Source: GCA-002712045 sp028112705 (GTDB taxonomy: Bacteria > Pseudomonadota > Alphaproteobacteria > Rhodobacterales > Rhodobacteraceae). From it: DNA of 64,000 nucleotides. Position 1 is the stretch's first letter. Every line of letters begins with the position of its first letter. The stretch covers positions 25,904-89,903 of the forward strand of contig JAOGYN010000007.1 of the NCBI GenBank assembly GCA_028112705.1, given 5' to 3'. Under the pieces are notes generated by a model that was not told where the DNA came from, did no database searches, and saw only the letters and a program-made list of their open reading frames with translations. Made by a program: the position numbers and the translations under genes. Positions 9,142 through 18,661 of this stretch are shown one piece after another.

Positions 9142-9183
9142 TTAAAAAAGCAAATAAAATAACCTACGTAAGGAAATTATAAA

Positions 9184-11508
9184 GTGCCTTCATTTTCCAC
9201 AACTTTAGAGACAGCAATACACACCTCTCTTGCTTTAGCAGCAGCTCGCAAGCACGAGCTTGCCACCTTAGAGCACTTATTGCTTGCATTATTAGATGAG
9301 CCAGAAGCCGCAAACGTCATGAAGGCCTGTAGCGTTGATTTAAAGATTTTACGCAAAAACTTATCACAATATTTAGATGAAGAACTTTCGTCTCTTGTAT
9401 CAGAAACAAAAGAGTTTGATTCAACCCCAACTACTGCATTTCAAAGAGTAATTCAAAGAGCTGCGATTCATGTTCAGAGCAGTGGACGATCTGAAGTAAC
9501 AGGGGCAAACGTATTAGTGGCGATTTTTGCTGAACGAGAAAGTAATGCAGCTTATTTCTTACAGGAACAAGAAATGACCCGCTATGATGCTGTAAATTAT
9601 ATTGCACATGGTGTAGCGAAGGATCCATCTTTCAGTGAACAAAGACCCATAACCGGGTCAGATGACATTGATGGGCAATTTGAAAATCAAGAGAGTAAAG
9701 AAGAAATTCCCGAAAGTGCTTTGAGCAAATATTGCATTGATTTAAACGCAAAGGCCCTAGAGGGTGAAATAGACCCATTAATTGGAAGAACTCTAGAAGT
9801 AGAAAGATGCATACAGATTTTATGCCGCCGACGTAAAAACAATCCACTTCTAGTGGGGGATCCAGGAGTTGGCAAAACAGCCATCGCAGAGGGGCTGGCC
9901 TTCAAAATTGTTAATAAAAAAACTCCAATAATATTATCTAAGACTACAATATATTCATTGGATATGGGCGCGTTGTTGGCAGGCACAAGATATCGTGGTG
10001 ACTTTGAGGAACGATTAAAAGCCGTTATGACAGAACTTGAAGATCATCCGGATGCCGTTCTATTTATTGACGAGATTCACACGGTAATAGGTGCTGGTGC
10101 AACTAGTGGTGGCGCAATGGATGCATCAAACCTATTAAAACCTTCATTGCAAGGTGGTAAACTTCGTTGCATGGGCTCTACAACTTATAAAGAATTCAGA
10201 CAACACTTTGAAAAGGACCGAGCATTAGCGCGTAGATTTCAGAAAATTGATGTGGTTGAACCTTCAATAGATGATTCAATCAAAATATTAAAAGGCTTAA
10301 AGCCCTACTTTGAAGAGCACCATAATGTTAAGTATTCTATTGATGCTATAAAATCAGCTGTGGAATTAGCTTCAAGATATATTAACGATCGAAAGCTTCC
10401 AGATAAGGCTATAGATGTTATAGATGAAGCAGGTGCAGCGCAGCATTTATTGCCTGAGAATAAAAGGCGTCGCAATATAGGACAAAAAGAAATTGAAGCC
10501 GTGGTTGCCAAGATTGCTCGTATTCCACCTAAAAACGTGTCAAAAGATGATGCCGAAGTTTTACGTGATTTAGAAAGTAAATTGAAAACTGTAGTCTTTG
10601 GTCAAGATAAAGCAATTTCAGCCTTAGCGTCTGCCATTAAACTAAGCCGTGCAGGTCTGCGTGAACCTGAAAAACCAATTGGGAATTATTTATTTGCTGG
10701 CCCTACTGGCGTAGGGAAAACTGAAGTTGCTCGCCAACTAGCAGATACTCTTGGTATTGAACTTTTAAGGTTTGATATGTCTGAGTATATGGAAAAACAC
10801 GCTGTATCCCGTCTTATTGGAGCACCACCAGGATATGTAGGGTTTGATCAAGGTGGTATGTTGACTGATGGAATAGATCAAAATCCACATTGCGTTCTTT
10901 TGTTAGATGAGATTGAAAAGGCTCACCCAGATGTTTTCAATATACTTTTACAAGTAATGGATTATGGCAAGTTAACCGATCACAATGGTCGTTCTGTAGA
11001 TTTTCGAAATGTAATAATTATAATGACATCCAACGCAGGTGCAGCCGAACAAGCAAAAGCTGCTATTGGCTTTGGTAAATCATTGAGAGAAGATGAAGAT
11101 ACTATGGCAATCGAGAGAATATTCTCACCCGAGTTTAGAAATAGATTAGATTCTATTATAAGTTTCTCCACTCTACCAAAGGAAATAATAATACAAGTAG
11201 TTGATAAATTTGTTGTTCAGTTAGAGGCGCAGCTAATGGATCGTAATGTAGCGATTGAATTGAGCAAGACAGCAGCTGAGTGGTTAGGTAATAAGGGTTA
11301 TGATACTCGTATGGGCGCTAGACCATTAGCGCGTGTAATCCAAGAGTACATCAAAAAACCTTTAGCAGAAGAGCTTTTATTTGGAAAACTGTCAAAAGGT
11401 GGATTAGTAAAAATTGGGATTAAGAATGGCAAAATCGACCTAAGAATAATAGAACCTGAGCATACCTTAATTAGCCGAAAAAAAGTACCACTTTTATCAG
11501 CAAAATAA
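9184..11508 (+). CDS. clpA: ATP-dependent Clp protease ATP-binding subunit ClpA
   Basis: AAA+ unfoldase that feeds substrates, including N-end-rule substrates passed by ClpS, into ClpP. It is 774 aa, starting at GTG with AAGGA upstream. It has a double Clp-N repeat (1-145), a first AAA domain with Walker A GDPGVGKT (225-232), and a second with GPTGVGKT (506-513) and pore loop GYVGFDQGG. An AIGFGKS segment corresponds to the ClpP-docking IGF/L loop. The C-terminal D2-small domain follows. ClpS is encoded 20 kb away rather than adjacent. It converges with the OmpA-domain gene, with 3 bp between. Confidence 0.97.
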   Translation: MPSFSTTLETAIHTSLALAAARKHELATLEHLLLALLDEPEAANVMKACSVDLKILRKNLSQYLDEELSSLVSETKEFDSTPTTAFQRVIQRAAIHVQSSGRSEVTGANVLVAIFAERESNAAYFLQEQEMTRYDAVNYIAHGVAKDPSFSEQRPITGSDDIDGQFENQESKEEIPESALSKYCIDLNAKALEGEIDPLIGRTLEVERCIQILCRRRKNNPLLVGDPGVGKTAIAEGLAFKIVNKKTPIILSKTTIYSLDMGALLAGTRYRGDFEERLKAVMTELEDHPDAVLFIDEIHTVIGAGATSGGAMDASNLLKPSLQGGKLRCMGSTTYKEFRQHFEKDRALARRFQKIDVVEPSIDDSIKILKGLKPYFEEHHNVKYSIDAIKSAVELASRYINDRKLPDKAIDVIDEAGAAQHLLPENKRRRNIGQKEIEAVVAKIARIPPKNVSKDDAEVLRDLESKLKTVVFGQDKAISALASAIKLSRAGLREPEKPIGNYLFAGPTGVGKTEVARQLADTLGIELLRFDMSEYMEKHAVSRLIGAPPGYVGFDQGGMLTDGIDQNPHCVLLLDEIEKAHPDVFNILLQVMDYGKLTDHNGRSVDFRNVIIIMTSNAGAAEQAKAAIGFGKSLREDEDTMAIERIFSPEFRNRLDSIISFSTLPKEIIIQVVDKFVVQLEAQLMDRNVAIELSKTAAEWLGNKGYDTRMGARPLARVIQEYIKKPLAEELLFGKLSKGGLVKIGIKNGKIDLRIIEPEHTLISRKKVPLLSAK

Positions 11509-11511
11509 TTA

Positions 11512-13521
11512 TTACCTTTCTGTAAGTTTTATCTCAATTCGTCTATTTTGATCTCGGGCTTTTTCTGAGTTTTCTTTGTTGACTGGTTGATATTCACCAA
11601 ATCCTGTTGCAGCAAGCCTATAAGCCGGAACATTTAAAAATTCTTGCATATACAAAACGACTGATAAAGCTCTTGCTTGAGATAATTCCCAATTATTCTT
11701 GTATTTACCGCCTTTTATTTTCTTATCGTCTGTATGACCATCCACACGCAAAATCCAATCAATATTGGAAGGTATCTTATCCGAAATTGATAAAATTAAA
11801 TTCGCGATTTGTTTAATTTGTTTCTTGCCACCTTCTGATAAAACAGCTTCACCGGAACTAAATAAGATTTCAGACGAAAATACAAACCTATCTCCAGATA
11901 TTTTTACACCTTCCTGCATTTCAAGTAATTTTCTAATTTCGCCAAAAAATTCTGATTTAAAATTTTCTAATTTAGTATTTTTTTCTTGTAATAACTTCGC
12001 TTGCTCATCCAATAATTTAGCATTATCGATTTCTAGTTTAGCTTTCGCTCTTTCTGAGTCTGCTTTAGCTTTTTCTACCTCTGCCTTTGCCTTTTCAATC
12101 TTAGCTTTTTCTTTTTCTTTCTGAGCAAGTTTTGCAAGTGCAATATTTAAATTAGATCCAAATGTTAGAAGCTGCACGTTAGTATCACTTGCCTCTTCGG
12201 CCGCAGCGTCTAGCAAATCTTGTAAGGAGCCTAATTGTTTTTGAAGGGTAGCCACTTGCTGGATCAAAACTTCTGTTTCTAGCTGAGCTTCAGCTGATTT
12301 TTCTTTTTCCTTTGATAACAAATCTGCGGCAGAATTTAACAAAATAGACTGCTGTTGCGATATAGTTAATTTAGCTTTGTTACTGTCTTGCAGTCTTAGC
12401 TTTTCAGCCAATGCTAATGTCAAACGTTCTTCTAGAGTCGCCTCAACTAAAGATGAGCTTTTTTTCAATTCACTAAACTCATTCTCACGCATGAATAACT
12501 CTGAAGTTATTTTTTCTATTTCTCTTCTATATTCCTGAGAATTTAATAAAGCTTCAGTAAGGGTTTTACTCAAATCATTTTTAACGGTTCGTGCCGCAGC
12601 CAATAATGTTAACGTATTCTCAGCTCTTTTTCGCTGTTCTTCTAATGCTAGAGCCATCGATGCAAGTTCAGCTGTACTATTTCTTAGTTTCTCCCGCAAA
12701 CTTTCTACAATTGCCATTTGAGTTAAGCGTTTCTTCTCTTCTGTTGATAACTTTTCTGATTTTTCATTCAGCTTTGATTGCAATATTTCTTTAGCTGCCA
12801 ATTCAATTAATCGTCTCTTGTCCATTGCATCAAGATCTGAATTTAATTCACTAACTGATATCTCTAATTCAATCACTTCTGAATTTGTAGTGGCTATTGA
12901 TGCCAAAGCGTCCTGAAGGCTTGAATCCATTTCAGCAATTTCTACCTGTTTTTGGTTCAACAATAGTTCCAAGGCATCAGCCTCAGCGGCTGCCAAACGC
13001 GCCTTCTCAGTCTCAAGATCCGTTTCTTCTCTTGCTTGCGATAAAGCAATCTGTAGAGCATCCTTTTTGGAAATCTCTATAGCCTTATCTGAAATTACCA
13101 TTTCCAAACGTGTTGATAATTCATTTTTTTCTGAAAGCAATGCCGCAACCTGTGCTTCAAAATTATCAATATTCTCCGATTGCTCTCTTGTTTTTTGAGT
13201 TAATGTTGCAATTAAAATTGACTGTATTTCAGACTTTGACGTTGCCTCTCCAAGACTGATGTCCAAATCTTTTATTGTACCTTCCAGGCTAAAAGATTTT
13301 TGTTGTTCCAATCCTAACGCTTCTGCCAAACTTGCCACTTGTTGGCTCAATGAGTTTAATTCCGAATCTTGGCTATTAATAGTATCTCGCAACATAAACT
13401 GCACTATCATAAAAATTGACATAAGAAAAAATAACATAAGTAACAAAGCCGTCATGGCATCAACAAAACCAGGCCATATTGCGGTAGGTATATTATTTTT
13501 ACTGCGCCTTGAGAGACTCAA
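11512..13521 (-). CDS. MotB/OmpA-type peptidoglycan-binding protein with very long coiled coil
   Basis: The 669-aa protein has one N-terminal membrane helix (about 18-40) containing a conserved aspartate in PGFVDAMTALLLML. This is placed like the proton-carrying Asp of MotB, TolR or ZorB. A coiled coil of roughly 480 residues follows, rich in Ala, Glu, Lys, Leu and Ser, ending in AKAEVEKAKAD-type heptads. A C-terminal OmpA/MotB domain (about 535-665) has RVDGHTDD, the LSQARAL helix and DQNRRIEIKL. It probably sits in the inner membrane and reaches across the periplasm to peptidoglycan. Its partner is the ExbB/MotA-like gene just upstream, separated by 3 bp. Confidence 0.82.
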   Translation of the reverse strand: MSLSRRSKNNIPTAIWPGFVDAMTALLLMLFFLMSIFMIVQFMLRDTINSQDSELNSLSQQVASLAEALGLEQQKSFSLEGTIKDLDISLGEATSKSEIQSILIATLTQKTREQSENIDNFEAQVAALLSEKNELSTRLEMVISDKAIEISKKDALQIALSQAREETDLETEKARLAAAEADALELLLNQKQVEIAEMDSSLQDALASIATTNSEVIELEISVSELNSDLDAMDKRRLIELAAKEILQSKLNEKSEKLSTEEKKRLTQMAIVESLREKLRNSTAELASMALALEEQRKRAENTLTLLAAARTVKNDLSKTLTEALLNSQEYRREIEKITSELFMRENEFSELKKSSSLVEATLEERLTLALAEKLRLQDSNKAKLTISQQQSILLNSAADLLSKEKEKSAEAQLETEVLIQQVATLQKQLGSLQDLLDAAAEEASDTNVQLLTFGSNLNIALAKLAQKEKEKAKIEKAKAEVEKAKADSERAKAKLEIDNAKLLDEQAKLLQEKNTKLENFKSEFFGEIRKLLEMQEGVKISGDRFVFSSEILFSSGEAVLSEGGKKQIKQIANLILSISDKIPSNIDWILRVDGHTDDKKIKGGKYKNNWELSQARALSVVLYMQEFLNVPAYRLAATGFGEYQPVNKENSEKARDQNRRIEIKLTER

Positions 13522-13524
13522 AAC

Positions 13525-14772
13525 TTAATCCTTTCTTGAACGAATTGGGGTATCTTTCACAACTTGTGATTGGTCAGATATTTTAATTGCCTCCAAAATT
13601 CGGCCAAGATCCTCTCTTAAGTCACCGGTTGTCTCTCTATAGTTTAGAGGAAGCTCTTCTAAAGCTCTCAGCAAGTTAGCGTCTATATTTCGGAGGTTCA
13701 TTCTTACCTCAGAATTATCACTTTCCATTAATAAGCGTTCTAACAACTTTTCCTGCCCACTAACTAATGTTGTTAATGCATCCAAGCTTTTTGCGTATTG
13801 ATAAGTTTGCTCACCATCATTATCATCAGAATTATCTGCAATTATCCGAAGTGTAGTAATTAAATCATCCATCTTTTGATCAGAATTTAACCGAGCCTCA
13901 TCAGCTTTGCTTAGAGATGTCTCTAACGTCTGTAGTGCTGAGGCCACCTTATTCAAAGCATCACTAATTTGATCACCCATCTGATCAAGAACCTCATCAA
14001 GAATCCCATTCGAAGATTGAGGCCCTCCATCACTGTCGACACTAGCCAAATTAACTCTTGTGATGGAGGAAAGCCAATCTTCTAATTGACGATAAAATCG
14101 ATTTTGACCATGGCTGGCAAATAACTCAAGAACACCAACAACAAGAGATCCAGCCAGACCTAACAAAGATGAGGCGAATGCTGTTCCCATTCCCCCAAGT
14201 TGATTTTCAAGACCCGTCATCAAACGTCCAAAAACCTCAACACTGCCTTCGTTCTCCGATGGATTTAGGCTTCTGATTGTTTCCACAACGGCGGGCACAG
14301 TTGTAGCCAAACCGTAAAATGTCCCTAAAAGTCCTAGAAATATTAAAAGGTTATTTATGTATCGAGTAATCTCCCTGGCTTCATCAATTCTTGATGCAAC
14401 CGATTCCATTATTGAATGTGAAGCAGCAGTTCCTATCTTCATTTTGGACTGTCTGATTCTCATTAAAGAAACGAGAGAGCTCAATAATCGAGGTGGGTTT
14501 CCCGCAAAACTACCATCCGCATCGGTGAACCTTTTTAACCAACTTATAGACGAAATTAGTGCAAAAACCTGCATAAAACATGCTAATACGCCAATGCCAA
14601 ATACACCTATAATAAAGCCATTTAGATATATATTTGCTTCATAAATAGAGATCAACAAATCTTGTGCCAAATATCCACCAACCCCTATTAGGGCAGAAAT
14701 TGCTAACATAACTACAATTTGCCTAATTGGCTGCGTGAACTGACGAGTTGCCTCAACTTCTATCATGACCAT
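13525..14772 (-). CDS. ExbB/TolQ/MotA-family proton-channel-like membrane protein
   Basis: The 415-aa protein has two N-terminal membrane helices (about 19-38 and 50-75), then a pair in the MotA/ExbB core: NNLLIFLGLLGTFYGLATTVP near residue 140-160 and GMGTAFASSLLGLAGSLVVG near 195-215. A long helical cytoplasmic tail (about 235-415) follows. It would be the stator-ring partner of the downstream OmpA-domain protein, and the two open reading frames are 3 bp apart. The ATG has AGGGA seven bases upstream. The process powered is unknown. The pair differs from TolQR in size and has no TonB, TolA or Zorya C/D/E genes beside it. Confidence 0.82.
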   Translation of the reverse strand: MVMIEVEATRQFTQPIRQIVVMLAISALIGVGGYLAQDLLISIYEANIYLNGFIIGVFGIGVLACFMQVFALISSISWLKRFTDADGSFAGNPPRLLSSLVSLMRIRQSKMKIGTAASHSIMESVASRIDEAREITRYINNLLIFLGLLGTFYGLATTVPAVVETIRSLNPSENEGSVEVFGRLMTGLENQLGGMGTAFASSLLGLAGSLVVGVLELFASHGQNRFYRQLEDWLSSITRVNLASVDSDGGPQSSNGILDEVLDQMGDQISDALNKVASALQTLETSLSKADEARLNSDQKMDDLITTLRIIADNSDDNDGEQTYQYAKSLDALTTLVSGQEKLLERLLMESDNSEVRMNLRNIDANLLRALEELPLNYRETTGDLREDLGRILEAIKISDQSQVVKDTPIRSRKD

Positions 14773-14915
14773 CTGTTTTCCCTAAGTTTATAAATAATAT
14801 TAGAACTTTAAAGCTTTATTTTTATAGATCAAACTTCAACATTCAAAATACATATAACAGATAATTTTCAATAAATAAACAAACGCTATATTAAAAATAA
14901 CTAGATAATTATAAA

Positions 14916-15278
14916 TTATAGTGGCCGAATTTTTGGTACAACACTTTTAAAAATAGGAACCGTACTTCCCATTATATAAACTCGTGTCGTCTTTTTCTTC
15001 TTCACTGTAATTTTTTTCAATTTATAAATTGTAGGATTTTGTACAGATAATATTTTATTTTCTATTCGAAAAACTGGGCGAAGTGATTTTATTAAAGGTA
15101 AATCTTCAACTTGTCCCTTTTTAAAAGATTCTGTCATACTAATTTGAGAGATTTCAAACATCCTTTTTGATGGGACAATTGAAGTTAAAACAGTTTGTTC
15201 AGCCGCAACGTTCGATGTACAAAAAGCTAAACAAAATATAAAAATATAAACTTGTTTATTAATTAGATAATTTATCAT
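14916..15278 (-). CDS. small secreted protein of unknown function
   Basis: The 120-aa protein is not one I recognise. Residues 1-26 look like a signal peptide: a hydrophobic core YIFIFCLAFC and a probable cleavage after SNVAA. The mature part is basic and ends in a lysine-rich stretch (KKITVKKKKTTR) followed by a hydrophobic tail with several prolines. It overlaps the 3' end of the prephenate dehydrogenase gene by 20 bp on the same strand, so the two are probably co-transcribed. It could be a periplasmic accessory protein, but nothing in the sequence shows its role. Confidence 0.6.
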   Translation of the reverse strand: MINYLINKQVYIFIFCLAFCTSNVAAEQTVLTSIVPSKRMFEISQISMTESFKKGQVEDLPLIKSLRPVFRIENKILSVQNPTIYKLKKITVKKKKTTRVYIMGSTVPIFKSVVPKIRPL

Positions 15279-16209
15279 TTTTTTCTATAACTTCTGCAGA
15301 ATCTCTTCGCCCAAAATCGGGTGAATCTGTATCTTGCCCAGCATCAACTATGCCGCGTCGAATCTTCCTTGTTCGGGAAAAGTATTCATGTAAAAATTCC
15401 CCATCACCTTTTCTGATAGCCCGTTGTAAAGAAAATAGTTCCTCCGTAAATCTTCCTAAAATTTCTAATGTTGCTTCCTTATTATGTAAAAAAACATCTC
15501 GCCACATTGTTGGATCCGAAGCAGCAATTCGAGTAAAATCACGAAATCCAGCCGCCGAATAATTAACCACTTCTGAGTTAGTCACTCGTCTCAAATCATC
15601 TGCAACACCTACCATGGTGTAGGCAATTAAGTGAGGAGAATGTGATGTTACTGCTAAAACTAAATCATGATGTTTGGCATCCATGGTATCAACACGAGCC
15701 CCCAGCCTTTGCCACATTTCAGTTAATTTAGACAAGGCAACTTCATCAGTATTAGGAAGTGGCGTTAGCAAGCACCAACGATCTTTAAACAATTCTGCAA
15801 AACCTGATTCTGGACCAGACCTTTCAGTTCCCGCAACAGGGTGCCCTGGAATAAAATGAACTGAACTTGATAAATGAGGTTTGATTAATGAAATGACAGC
15901 TTTTTTGACTGAACCAACATCTGTTAAAGTTGCTCCATCTTTCAAGGACGATGAAATTTCTTTTGCAATATCACCCATAACGCCTACTGGTGTGGAAATG
16001 ATCACTAAATCTGCCCCTAGTACAGCTTCCGCAGCACTATCACAGATTTCATCAATGATATTTAATTCTAATGCTTTTTTTCTCGTATTACTAGTTTTGG
16101 CGTGTCCAGAAATAGTAACACAAAGCCCATGTTTTTTTAAACCATGACCTATTGAACTTGCAATCAAGCCTAACCCAATTAGTGCAACCTTCTTGTACAA
16201 TATAGTCAT
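15259..16209 (-). CDS. prephenate (cyclohexadienyl) dehydrogenase
   Basis: It performs NAD(P)-dependent oxidative decarboxylation of prephenate or arogenate in tyrosine synthesis. The 316-aa protein begins with the Rossmann motif ALIGLGLIASSIGHGL. It also has VIISTPVG and LTDVGSVK, followed by the substrate-binding HPVAGTERSGPESG near residue 120-135. The helical dimerisation half has TSHSPHLIAYTMVG and AAGFRDFTRIAASDP. There is no ACT or chorismate-mutase domain. The matching phenylalanine-branch gene pheA is at 40.1 kb. Family symbols tyrA and tyrC both occur, so I leave the symbol blank. Confidence 0.93.
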   Translation of the reverse strand: MTILYKKVALIGLGLIASSIGHGLKKHGLCVTISGHAKTSNTRKKALELNIIDEICDSAAEAVLGADLVIISTPVGVMGDIAKEISSSLKDGATLTDVGSVKKAVISLIKPHLSSSVHFIPGHPVAGTERSGPESGFAELFKDRWCLLTPLPNTDEVALSKLTEMWQRLGARVDTMDAKHHDLVLAVTSHSPHLIAYTMVGVADDLRRVTNSEVVNYSAAGFRDFTRIAASDPTMWRDVFLHNKEATLEILGRFTEELFSLQRAIRKGDGEFLHEYFSRTRKIRRGIVDAGQDTDSPDFGRRDSAEVIEKNDKLSN

Positions 16210-16358
16210 ATTTAAATATTCTTTTCACTCTGGTCTTTTTTAATAAAATTAAAGCACTTAAAAAGTATGTAACAATAGATTTATCCTATACCACAATAAC
16301 AATTAAAAAATTTATTCGCTTGCCTTAAACAATTTAGGACGAAACTTCCATATATTTA

Positions 16359-18563
16359 TCAAAAAAATGTTTGAGGGTCTATATCAATTGACAATCGAAC
16401 ATTGCCCGGTAATTTAAACTGATTAACCCATGAAAGCAAAGCCTTTTGAAAATCTTTTACTTTCGCAGCCTTTACTAACAACCTAATTCTATGCCTACCC
16501 CTGATCCGTGATATTGGCGCAGGAGCTGGTCCATAAACTACCGCATCAATTTTTTTCAATGGTTCAATTTTAATTGCCATATCATTTGCAATTTTTGTTA
16601 CTTGATTTAAGTACAATCCAGAAACAACAATACCAGCCATTCGCCCAAAGGGGGGAACTCCTGCTTGTTTACGTTGTGCTGCTTCTGAAGCCCAAAACTC
16701 CTCTTCATCACCAGTTAATATAGCCTTCATTACTGGATGCTCAGGTTGATATGTTTGTAAAAGTGCCAAACCTTTTTTATTTGCTCGACCCGCTCTGCCT
16801 GACACTTGTTTTATTAGCTGGAACGTTTTCTCAGCAGCCCTCAAATCTCCTCCTTGCAAACCTAAATCAGCATCAATCACACCAACCAATGATAATAAAG
16901 GGAAGTTATGCCCTTTAGCTACTAACTGCGTGCCAATAATTATATCAACATCACCGTTTGCAATTTTATTTATTAATTTTGTCATCGTTTTTGAAGAACC
17001 AATTAAGTCAGATGATAAAATAGCTAATTTGGCACCAGGAAAAGCTTCTGAAGCTTCCTCAGCAAGCCTTTCTACTCCTGGCCCAATAGGATTAAAAGAA
17101 TCTGACACTCCACAATTTGGGCAAAGCTCTAAAACACTTTTAGTATCACCGCATTGATGGCACATCAGCTTTTCTTTAAAGCTATGCAACACCATTCTAG
17201 CATCACATTTCTCACAGCCGACCTGAAGACCACATGCGTTACACATAGTTATTGGGGCATAACCCCTTCTATTAATAAATAACAAGGATTGCTCAGCTCG
17301 ACCTAAGTTTGAATTTATAGCTTTAATCAATTTTTGTGAAATCCATTTACCAGAAGGTAAGGCCTCTTCTCTCATATCTATAAATGAAATTTTTGGTAAT
17401 TCAGATACGCCATATCTATTTTGTAAGTTTAATCTCTTATATTTGCCAATACTAGCATTGACCCAAGTTTCTAAGGATGGTGTTGCTGAGGCTAGGATTA
17501 CTACCGCTGAATTCAAAGATGCCCTAAGGACAGCCATATCTCGAGCATTATATAAGATTCCATCTTCCTGCTTATAAGAAGAATCATGTTCTTCATCCAC
17601 AACGATCAAACCTAAATCTTTAAAAGGCAAATAAAGAGCTGACCGTGCGCCAACAATTAATTCAGCATTGCCGGAGGCAACCATTTGCCAGCACCGATTC
17701 TTTTCAGTTTTTGTAATACCTGAATGCCATTCTGCCGGCTTACAGCCGAAACGCTCCTGAACCCGATCTATAAATGCAGAAGTAAGGGCAATCTCAGGTA
17801 AAAGAACTAATACTTGACGCCCCTTTCTTAAAGCTTCCGCAACTGCTTCAAGATAAACTTCAGTTTTCCCTGAGCCAGTAACACCTTTTAATAAAGTAGT
17901 ACCATAATTTCCTTCTCGTACTGATAGTTTTAATTTTTCAGCTGCTTCCAACTGTTCTTTTGATAGGTTCTTTTTTGCTTTCCCAATCAATAATTTTGAA
18001 TACGACAAGTCTACAGGAATCGATTCCTCTATAATAATTCGATTTTTTATTAAGCCTCTAATAACAGATGCCGAGGCCCCAGAGAGCACGCTTAATTCAC
18101 TTAATGAAAAACTTTTACCTGGATTCTGCTCAAGAAAATAAATGGTTAACGATCTTGCCATAGTCTTCCTTATACATTGTGACATGTAATTTTGGTGCAA
18201 ATAGTAAATGTTTTTATTAGTCTGTTTGTAATTCAAAGTATTACCCCGAAGTGCCAACTTTAACATTCCAGAAAGTGGCGAAAGGGTATAATCAGAAACA
18301 CGGCATAAAAAACTTTTCATCTCTTTACGCATTGGAGTAATATCTAAAACGCGATTAATTTTTTTAATTTTCAAAACATCATATCCACCAATCCCTGTTG
18401 ACCAAATACAACCTAAAACTTTGCGAGGACCCAAATTTACCTCAACAAAATTTCCCAAATTAACTCCACCCTTAGGAGAGTAATAGTCTAAGATACGATT
18501 GACAGGTTCAGTAGTTAGTACCCCCACTAATTCGCCCTCAAGAAAAGAATATTTTTTATCCAT
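16359..18563 (-). CDS. priA: primosomal protein N' (replication restart helicase PriA)
   Basis: A superfamily-2 DNA helicase of 734 aa that reloads the replisome at repaired forks. The N-terminal 3' DNA-end-binding domain includes YYSPKGGVNLGNFVEV. Walker A is GVTGSGKTEV near residue 225-235, Walker B is VDEEHD, and the helicase motif ILASATPS is present. Paired cysteine motifs (CNACG, CEKC, CHQCG, CPNCG) form the zinc-binding insert. Motif V-VI segments GTQLVAKGHNFP and QVSGRAGR follow. It is divergent from the transaldolase gene. Confidence 0.97.
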   Translation of the reverse strand: MDKKYSFLEGELVGVLTTEPVNRILDYYSPKGGVNLGNFVEVNLGPRKVLGCIWSTGIGGYDVLKIKKINRVLDITPMRKEMKSFLCRVSDYTLSPLSGMLKLALRGNTLNYKQTNKNIYYLHQNYMSQCIRKTMARSLTIYFLEQNPGKSFSLSELSVLSGASASVIRGLIKNRIIIEESIPVDLSYSKLLIGKAKKNLSKEQLEAAEKLKLSVREGNYGTTLLKGVTGSGKTEVYLEAVAEALRKGRQVLVLLPEIALTSAFIDRVQERFGCKPAEWHSGITKTEKNRCWQMVASGNAELIVGARSALYLPFKDLGLIVVDEEHDSSYKQEDGILYNARDMAVLRASLNSAVVILASATPSLETWVNASIGKYKRLNLQNRYGVSELPKISFIDMREEALPSGKWISQKLIKAINSNLGRAEQSLLFINRRGYAPITMCNACGLQVGCEKCDARMVLHSFKEKLMCHQCGDTKSVLELCPNCGVSDSFNPIGPGVERLAEEASEAFPGAKLAILSSDLIGSSKTMTKLINKIANGDVDIIIGTQLVAKGHNFPLLSLVGVIDADLGLQGGDLRAAEKTFQLIKQVSGRAGRANKKGLALLQTYQPEHPVMKAILTGDEEEFWASEAAQRKQAGVPPFGRMAGIVVSGLYLNQVTKIANDMAIKIEPLKKIDAVVYGPAPAPISRIRGRHRIRLLVKAAKVKDFQKALLSWVNQFKLPGNVRLSIDIDPQTFF

Positions 18564-18661
18564 TTAACTCACAATTTTATAGGGTATGCTATTTAAAGCA
18601 TTTGTTATATATAAGGACATATAAATCATTTGGCTAATAGCCCCAAATAATAGGAAAAAAA

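Noticed and set aside
11765..12124. 119-codon open frame on the plus strand inside the OmpA-domain gene
   Set aside because: It is antisense to the long coiled coil, whose Lys/Glu/Ala repeats leave the reverse strand free of stops. The translation is Ser/Phe/Ala-rich and low complexity, with no motif.
11512..14772. Zorya anti-phage system
   Set aside because: Only the stator-like pair is present. The DNA-acting ZorC, ZorD or ZorE genes are absent, and the neighbours are clpA and tyrosine synthesis, so defence is not supported.
18606..18618. The 13-mer TATATATAAGGAC occurs upstream of the transaldolase gene and again at 32068-32080 between clpS and the carboxypeptidase gene
   Set aside because: Both sites are in divergent gaps, but the word is very AT-rich, and many 13-mer pairs are expected by chance in 64 kb. 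Two copies are not evidence of a shared operator.
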